Below, in pieces: positions 12,594 through 17,201 of a DNA stretch of 17,201 nt (position 1 is the first letter of the stretch; each line of letters starts with the position of its first letter). The notes under the pieces are model-generated. The model saw nothing but the letters and a program-made list of their open reading frames with translations. It made no database searches and was not told where the DNA came from. The DNA is taken from NCBI GenBank assembly GCA_902803015.1, contig CADCOL010000127.1, positions 1 through 17,201 on the forward strand, read 5' to 3'. The position numbers were made by a program, and so were the translations under genes. This DNA is from an uncultured Lachnospiraceae bacterium. Lineage in GTDB: Bacteria; Bacillota; Clostridia; Lachnospirales; Lachnospiraceae.

Positions 12594-12887
12594 TTAATAC
12601 AGTAAACCGTTGAAGCGGAGATAAAGGCAGTTATGCCGATACAGAGAGTTCGCCAAAGCTGAGAGGAGAGCACGAAACAGATTGTCAAATGGACCGCTGA
12701 GGGTGCAGTCAAAGGGAGTTTTCCCGAGTATTCTGCAACGTAGGGCATACGTCAGTTGCCTGGGATATGAAGGTATCCCGCAAAGCGCACGAGTCATTTC
12801 GTGAATCAGGGTGGCACCGCGGATAGGTGAAGTAAAAGCACATTATTCGTCCTTGACAGAACATCATTCTGTCAAGGACGTTTTTTT
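12594..12887 (+). promoter_or_regulatory. tRNA-Trp T-box leader controlling trpEGDCF
   Basis: The canonical T-box sequence AGGGTGGCACCGCGG is at 12808-12822. Stem I contains the distal conserved GCTGAGAG (12658-12665). The specifier region CAAATGGACCGC has TGG (12690-12692) followed by a purine, with GCGG (12615-12618) able to close against CCGC (12694-12697). In TGGNACC the variable base is C (12815), which pairs with the G discriminator of bacterial tRNA-Trp, so both contacts agree on tryptophan. Stem III-like GGGATA/TATCCC lies at 12762-12767 and 12774-12779. Uncharged tRNA-Trp should stabilise the antiterminator and switch the trp genes on. Confidence 0.93.
12848..12887 (+). terminator. 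T-box-controlled intrinsic terminator upstream of trpE
   Basis: A perfect 14-bp stem (12848-12861 with 12867-12880, arm beginning CGTCCTTGACAG) with a CATCA loop is followed by seven Ts (12881-12887). It is the regulated terminator of the T-box leader. Confidence 0.92.
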
Positions 12888-12910
12888 ATACCAATGAGGA
12901 GGGAAGCGAC

Positions 12911-14377
12911 ATGAAGTTTTATCCGGAATTTGAAGAAGTGAAAAGAATTGCCGAAAGCGGAGAATATTCCATTGTTCCCGTCAGTGCGGAAATCCTTTCC
13001 GATTTCATTACGCCGATTGAATGCATGCGGATACTGAAGAATGTATCCACGCACTGCTATATGCTCGAATCGGCAAAGGCCAGCGAAGTCTGGGGCCGCT
13101 ATACTTTCCTCGGATACGAACCGAAAATGGAGATCACATGCATCGATGGCAAACTCCGTGCAGGCGATTTACAGATGCAGGTTAAGAATCCCTCCGATAC
13201 CATCAGACAAATCCTTTCGGAATACAAAAGTCCGAAATATGAATATCTTCCTCCTTTCCACGGTGGGCTCGTCGGATATTTTTCCTACGATTATTTAAAA
13301 TACGCCGAGCCTACCGTAGAGTGTAGTGTCAACGATGCGGAGCAGTTTAAGGATGTGGACTTAATGCTCTTTGACAAGGTCATCGCATTTGACAACGTAA
13401 AACAGAAAATCATTTTAATCGCAAATATGTCTTTGGATCAGCCGGAGGTCGGCTACAATAAAGCAATCCTCGAAATCGAGCAGATGGCGAAACTTTTAAA
13501 AAGCGGTCAGAAGAAAGAAGAAAAGGCCGGCCGCATTACCGGTGAGGTAGAAGCATTATTTAACAAAGAAGAATACTGCGAGATGGTTGAAAAAGGAAAG
13601 TACCATATTAAGGAAGGCGATATTTTCCAGATTGTTTTATCCAACCGCCTGAGTGCTCCGTTTGAGGGAAGCCTTTTGGAAACCTACCGAAGGCTCCGTA
13701 CCATCAATCCCTCCCCGTACATGTTTTACTTCTCGGGAACCGACGTGGAAGTTGCGGGAGCATCTCCCGAGACGCTGGTAAAACTCGAAGACGGTATCCT
13801 TCATACCTTCCCGCTTGCGGGAACCCGTCCGAGGGGCAAATCACCCGAGGAGGATGAAGCGCTTGAAGCAGAGCTTCTGGCTGACGAAAAAGAACTTGCC
13901 GAGCATAACATGTTGGTTGATCTCGGAAGAAACGATTTGGGTAAAATCAGTAAATTCAACACCGTGGCGGTGGAAAAGTTAAGATCCGTCGAACATTTTT
14001 CCCACGTAATGCACATCGGTTCCACGGTACGAGGAGAAATCAGGGACGATAAGGATGCGCTCGATGCGATTGAAGCGGTTCTTCCGGCAGGAACCTTATC
14101 CGGAGCACCCAAAATCCGGGCCTGCCAGTTAATCGGTGAGCTGGAGAATAACAAACGAGGCATCTACGGAGGAGCCATCGGGTACATCGATTTTTCCGGT
14201 AACATGGATACCTGCATTGCCATCCGGATTGCGTACAAGAAAAACGGAAGAGTGTTTATCAGAAGCGGTGCCGGAATTGTAGCGGATTCCGTTCCGGAGA
14301 AGGAATACGAGGAATGCTTAAACAAAGCAAGGGCGGTCTTGAATGCACTGAAAGCTGCCGGAGAGGAGGAAGAATGA
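12911..14377 (+). CDS. trpE: Anthranilate synthase component I
   Basis: This 488-residue chorismate-utilising subunit makes anthranilate from chorismate with ammonia supplied by TrpG. The N-terminal regulatory region has MLESA (51-55), equivalent to the LLES tryptophan feedback site, and YLPPFHGGLVGYFSYD. The catalytic domain shows EGDIFQIVLSNR, LAGTRPRG (Gly304 to Gly309), HNMLVDLGRNDLGK, HVMHIGSTVRGE, LPAGTLSGAPK (from Pro392), GIYGGAIGYIDFSGNMDTCIAIR and GAGIVADSVPEKEYEE. GAGGAGGGAAG precedes ATG. The motif set favours TrpE over PabB or isochorismate synthase, as do the T-box and the trp gene order. It ends in an ATGA overlap with trpG. Confidence 0.97.
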   Translation: MKFYPEFEEVKRIAESGEYSIVPVSAEILSDFITPIECMRILKNVSTHCYMLESAKASEVWGRYTFLGYEPKMEITCIDGKLRAGDLQMQVKNPSDTIRQILSEYKSPKYEYLPPFHGGLVGYFSYDYLKYAEPTVECSVNDAEQFKDVDLMLFDKVIAFDNVKQKIILIANMSLDQPEVGYNKAILEIEQMAKLLKSGQKKEEKAGRITGEVEALFNKEEYCEMVEKGKYHIKEGDIFQIVLSNRLSAPFEGSLLETYRRLRTINPSPYMFYFSGTDVEVAGASPETLVKLEDGILHTFPLAGTRPRGKSPEEDEALEAELLADEKELAEHNMLVDLGRNDLGKISKFNTVAVEKLRSVEHFSHVMHIGSTVRGEIRDDKDALDAIEAVLPAGTLSGAPKIRACQLIGELENNKRGIYGGAIGYIDFSGNMDTCIAIRIAYKKNGRVFIRSGAGIVADSVPEKEYEECLNKARAVLNALKAAGEEEE

Positions 14378-14952
14378 TTCTCTTAATCGATAATTACGAC
14401 AGTTTCTCCTACAATCTGTATCAGTATTTAGGGGAATTCGAAGAAGATTTAAAAGTCATCCGGAACGATGAACTTACGGTTGCCGAAATTGAGGCACTAA
14501 ATCCCGACGGAATTGTTTTATCCCCCGGACCGGGAAGACCGGCGGATGCGGGCGTCATCGAAGAAGTTGCCGTAACACTCGGGAAAAAGATTCCGACCCT
14601 CGGAATCTGCCTGGGACACCAGGCCATCTGCGAAGCATTCGGCGGAACCGTAACCTACGCAAGCCGGCTGATGCACGGCAAAACCTCGGTGGTGGAGACT
14701 TTTGGGGACTGCCCGATTTTTGAAGGCTGTCCGAAAGAATTCGAAGTGGCAAGATACCACTCCCTGGCAGCAGAAAAAGAAAGCCTTCCGGAATGTCTGG
14801 AAATTACGGCACTTACCAAAGAAGGCGAGATTATGGCGGTACAACATAAGGAGTATCCGATATACGGACTGCAGTTTCATCCGGAATCGATTCTTACACC
14901 GAACGGCAAATTAATGATTCAGAACTTTATAAGGGAGGCACGAAAGAAATGA
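14374..14952 (+). CDS. trpG: Anthranilate synthase component II (glutamine amidotransferase)
   Basis: This 192-residue class I glutamine amidotransferase releases ammonia for TrpE. It begins [20 protein letters not shown], followed by [11 protein letters not shown], the nucleophile Cys79 in GICLGHQAI and the catalytic His169 and Glu171 in QFHPES. ATG 14374 overlaps the trpE stop (ATGA) with GAGGAGGAAG just upstream; an in-frame GTG at 14314 lies inside trpE and would add an unrelated extension. It could also serve PabB (amphibolic PabA/TrpG), since no pab gene is visible here. It is not fused to TrpD, unlike in enterobacteria. Confidence 0.96.
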   Translation: MILLIDNYDSFSYNLYQYLGEFEEDLKVIRNDELTVAEIEALNPDGIVLSPGPGRPADAGVIEEVAVTLGKKIPTLGICLGHQAICEAFGGTVTYASRLMHGKTSVVETFGDCPIFEGCPKEFEVARYHSLAAEKESLPECLEITALTKEGEIMAVQHKEYPIYGLQFHPESILTPNGKLMIQNFIREARKK

Positions 14953-15965
14953 TTAAAGAAGCAATTGTAAAAATCGTAAACAAGGAAGATTTAACCTACG
15001 ACGAAGCGTACAGCGTAATGAACGAGATTATGAGCGGCGAAACCACACAGACACAGAATGCGGCATTTCTTTCCGCCCTTTCCACCAAAAGCGCGAAAGC
15101 GGAGACCACAGATGAAATCGCAGGCTGCGCGGCAGCCATGAGAGATCATGCCACAAAGGTGGAAACGGATCTGGATATTTTTGAAATCGTCGGAACCGGC
15201 GGAGACAATGCACACAGTTTTAATATCTCCACGACTTCCGCACTGGTTGCGGCAGCAGGCGGCGTTAAGGTTGCCAAGCACGGTAACCGCGCGGCATCCT
15301 CGCTTTGCGGAACGGCGGACTGCCTGGAAGCATTGGGAGTGAATATTGAGCAGGACCCCGCAAAGAGCGTGGAGCTTTTAAACGAAGTCGGTATGTGCTT
15401 CTTCTTTGCGCAGAAGTATCATTCTTCCATGAAATATGTAGGCGCGATTCGTAAGGAACTCGGATTCCGGACCGTATTTAATATTCTGGGACCCCTTACC
15501 AACCCGGCATCTCCGAAAAGATATCTTCTCGGCGTGTATGACGAGTATCTGGTAGAGCCGTTGGCGCAGGTACTGATTAACCTGGGTGTAACGCGTGGTA
15601 TGGTTGTTTACGGACAGGACAAACTTGATGAAATCTCCATGAGTGCGCCGACCACGGTTTGCGAATTCAAGGACGGATGGTTTAAGACCTATACCATTAA
15701 GCCGGAAGATTTCGGATTTACCCGTTGCACGAAAGAGGATTTAAAGGGCGGTACTCCTGCGGAGAACGCACAGATTACGAGAGATATTTTAAACGGTGCC
15801 AAGGGACCGAAGACCGATGCGGTATTGCTAAATGCGGGTGCGGCACTTTATATTAATGATAAGGCTGCATCTCTGGCAGAGGGAATTAAACTTGCCGAAG
15901 AAATCATTGCTTCCGGCAGGGCAGCACAGACACTGGAGAAGTTTATCGAGGTAAGTAACCGATGA
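14949..15965 (+). CDS. trpD: Anthranilate phosphoribosyltransferase
   Basis: This 338-residue enzyme transfers phosphoribose from PRPP to anthranilate. It shows the PRPP/anthranilate blocks [14 protein letters not shown] (from Gly82), [54 protein letters not shown], and the Mg-binding DE in [11 protein letters not shown]. The length is normal for stand-alone TrpD. It overlaps trpG by ATGA and ends in a further ATGA overlap with trpC, so the four genes trpE to trpC are translationally coupled. Confidence 0.97.
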   Translation: MIKEAIVKIVNKEDLTYDEAYSVMNEIMSGETTQTQNAAFLSALSTKSAKAETTDEIAGCAAAMRDHATKVETDLDIFEIVGTGGDNAHSFNISTTSALVAAAGGVKVAKHGNRAASSLCGTADCLEALGVNIEQDPAKSVELLNEVGMCFFFAQKYHSSMKYVGAIRKELGFRTVFNILGPLTNPASPKRYLLGVYDEYLVEPLAQVLINLGVTRGMVVYGQDKLDEISMSAPTTVCEFKDGWFKTYTIKPEDFGFTRCTKEDLKGGTPAENAQITRDILNGAKGPKTDAVLLNAGAALYINDKAASLAEGIKLAEEIIASGRAAQTLEKFIEVSNR

Positions 15966-16756
15966 CGATTTTGGATGAAATCGCCGCTTATGCGAAGATC
16001 CGCGTGGCGGAGGACCAAAAAAACATACAGGCGGGCCGGATGAAAGATCTGGCCGAATCGCTCGGCAGGGGCGAAGGAAACGTCTTTTACGATGCGGTAT
16101 CCAAACAGGGAATGAGCTTTATCTGTGAGATTAAAAAGGCATCTCCGTCAAAGGGAATCATCGATCCGGTATTTGATTATCCGGCAATCGCAAAAGCCTA
16201 CAACGAAGCCGGCGTGGATGCGGTATCGTGCTTAACGGAGCCGAAGTGGTTTCAGGGCTCCGACGAAATCTTTCAAGAGGTCCGGCAAATCGTAAAAGCA
16301 CCCATGATTCGAAAGGATTTCGTTGTGGATGAATACCAGATTTATCAGGCACGCGTAATGGGAGCGAACTGCGTTCTGTTAATCTGTTCCATTCTGGATA
16401 CGGATACGATAAGCCGCTACCTTGGAATCTGCGAAGATTTGGGACTTGCGGCACTCGTGGAAACCCATGATGCCGAAGAGATTGGAAGCGCTGTCTCGGC
16501 AGGTGCGAAAATGATTGGCGTGAATAACCGAAACCTGAAAGACTTCAGTGTGGATTTTACCAACGCATCGAGACTTCGGGATTTAATTCCTTCGGATCGT
16601 CTGTACGTGGCGGAAAGCGGTGTAAGCAAAGCATCCGATATCACGGAACTGGTTCTTGCGGGAGCCGATGCCGTTTTGGTCGGAGAAGCCATGATGAGGG
16701 CGGAGAATAAGAAGGAATTCTTAACCGCGATGAGGGCGGAAGCCGCAAAGATTTGA
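15962..16756 (+). CDS. trpC: Indole-3-glycerol-phosphate synthase
   Basis: This 264-residue TIM-barrel enzyme converts carboxyphenylaminodeoxyribulose phosphate to indole-glycerol phosphate. Active-site blocks are [11 protein letters not shown] (Glu56, Lys58), [16 protein letters not shown] (Lys118), ALVETHD (Glu167), GVNNRNL (Asn188, Asn189), AESG (from residue 217) and [11 protein letters not shown]. It is a single-function enzyme: TrpF is a separate gene downstream, unlike the fused TrpC-TrpF of enterobacteria. ATG overlaps the trpD stop. Confidence 0.97.
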   Translation: MTILDEIAAYAKIRVAEDQKNIQAGRMKDLAESLGRGEGNVFYDAVSKQGMSFICEIKKASPSKGIIDPVFDYPAIAKAYNEAGVDAVSCLTEPKWFQGSDEIFQEVRQIVKAPMIRKDFVVDEYQIYQARVMGANCVLLICSILDTDTISRYLGICEDLGLAALVETHDAEEIGSAVSAGAKMIGVNNRNLKDFSVDFTNASRLRDLIPSDRLYVAESGVSKASDITELVLAGADAVLVGEAMMRAENKKEFLTAMRAEAAKI

Positions 16757-16775
16757 AAGCCGGATGGAGGGATTT

Positions 16776-17201
16776 ATGAGTAAGATTAAAATCTGCGGGC
16801 TATTCCGGACGGAAGATGTACGGTATGTAAATGAAGCCGGACCCGATTACTGCGGATTTGTCCTGAATTTTCCGAAAAGCCACAGAAATCTGGAAGTTGA
16901 AGAGGCGAAAAGGTTAAGAGAATTACTGGCACCCGGAATCCGGGCAGTCGGAGTGTTCGTGAACCGGCCGTCGGAGTATGTTAAGGCAGCTGCAAAAAGC
17001 GTCGGTCTCGATGTGATACAGCTTCACGGAAGCGAGGATAACGAATATATCAAAAGCCTGAAAGAAGGTACGGGACTTCCCGTATGGAAAGCTTTTAAGA
17101 TACGAAATGCCGATGATCTGGAAGCGGCAAAACAAAGCGTTGCGGATCTGGTGCTTCTCGATAACGGATACGGAACGGGAGAAGTATTTGACTGGTCCGT
17201 A
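16776..17201 (+). CDS. trpF: Phosphoribosylanthranilate isomerase (3' end beyond window)
   Basis: The first 142 residues are present and the reading frame is open at the window edge. KICGLF contains the catalytic Cys7. FPKSHRNL, AVGVFVNRP, LDVIQLHG and LLLDNGYGTGEVFDW (catalytic Asp129) follow. The family usually has SPR where PKSHR stands and GGTG where GYGTG stands; both are modest variations. The start ATG at 16776 has GGAGGG nine to four bases upstream and lies 19 bases after trpC, the first non-overlapping junction in the operon. trpB and trpA are expected next. Confidence 0.95.
   Translation, partial: MSKIKICGLFRTEDVRYVNEAGPDYCGFVLNFPKSHRNLEVEEAKRLRELLAPGIRAVGVFVNRPSEYVKAAAKSVGLDVIQLHGSEDNEYIKSLKEGTGLPVWKAFKIRNADDLEAAKQSVADLVLLDNGYGTGEVFDWSV

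Noticed and set aside
14314..14373. Upstream GTG start for trpG
   Set aside because: It lies inside trpE and adds residues that do not match TrpG. ATG 14374 has a strong ribosome binding site and gives the canonical N-terminus.

Overview
This 17.2 kb window reads as a chromosomal segment of an anaerobic, low-to-mid GC Firmicute, most likely class Clostridia and probably Lachnospiraceae-like. The support is indirect: strong AGGAGG-type ribosome binding sites, sigma-A-type promoters, a T-box in front of the trp operon, a PadR/DUF1700/DUF4097 module, a phasin-like/UbiB pair, and Rrf2 control of sulfur genes. Gene density is high. No transposase, phage gene, CRISPR array, rRNA or tRNA was seen.

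Layout. (1) 1-2627: a metal-efflux locus. A divergent, truncated ArsR/SmtB-type repressor on the minus strand faces a free-standing HMA metal-binding protein and a P1B-type (Zn/Cd/Pb class) ATPase that lacks its own HMA domain. (2) 2671-6874: a possible long co-directional unit. It holds a phasin-like coiled-coil protein, UbiB/AarF-type kinase, MnmA tRNA thiolase, a Cof-type HAD phosphatase and a small DUF1858 redox-disulfide protein, and it ends at a clear terminator. (3) 6905-9368: a PadR regulator, a DUF1700 (HAAS) membrane protein and a membrane-anchored DUF4097 beta-repeat protein, behind a promoter followed by an unusual array of ACGACAG repeats. (4) 9384-12536: a sulfur-assimilation locus. 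An Rrf2 regulator (minus strand) is divergent from metY-cysK, and the metY leader holds a 36-codon ORF with tandem Cys codons followed by an attenuator. (5) 12555-17201: a tRNA-Trp T-box leader and trpE-trpG-trpD-trpC-trpF. The first four genes are joined by ATGA overlaps, and trpF runs off the window.

The most interesting object is the metY leader (about 9935-10158). A well-placed ribosome binding site starts a short peptide containing Trp-Met-Cys-Cys-Arg-Met. The nine bases just downstream of the Cys-Cys codons (10038-10046) are perfectly complementary to the 5' arm of a strong intrinsic terminator (10127-10135). This is the arrangement expected of ribosome-mediated, cysteine-responsive attenuation. 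It would sit on top of Rrf2 control, because inverted ACCTA/TAGGT-type sites overlap both divergent promoters. The leader peptide also resembles the N-terminus of the MetY protein it precedes.

The biosynthetic part of the window therefore shows three layers of amino-acid sensing: a DNA-binding Rrf2 protein, a probable leader-peptide attenuator for sulfur amino acids, and a tRNA-sensing T-box for tryptophan. All functional calls rest on motif recognition by eye; no database search or folding calculation was run.
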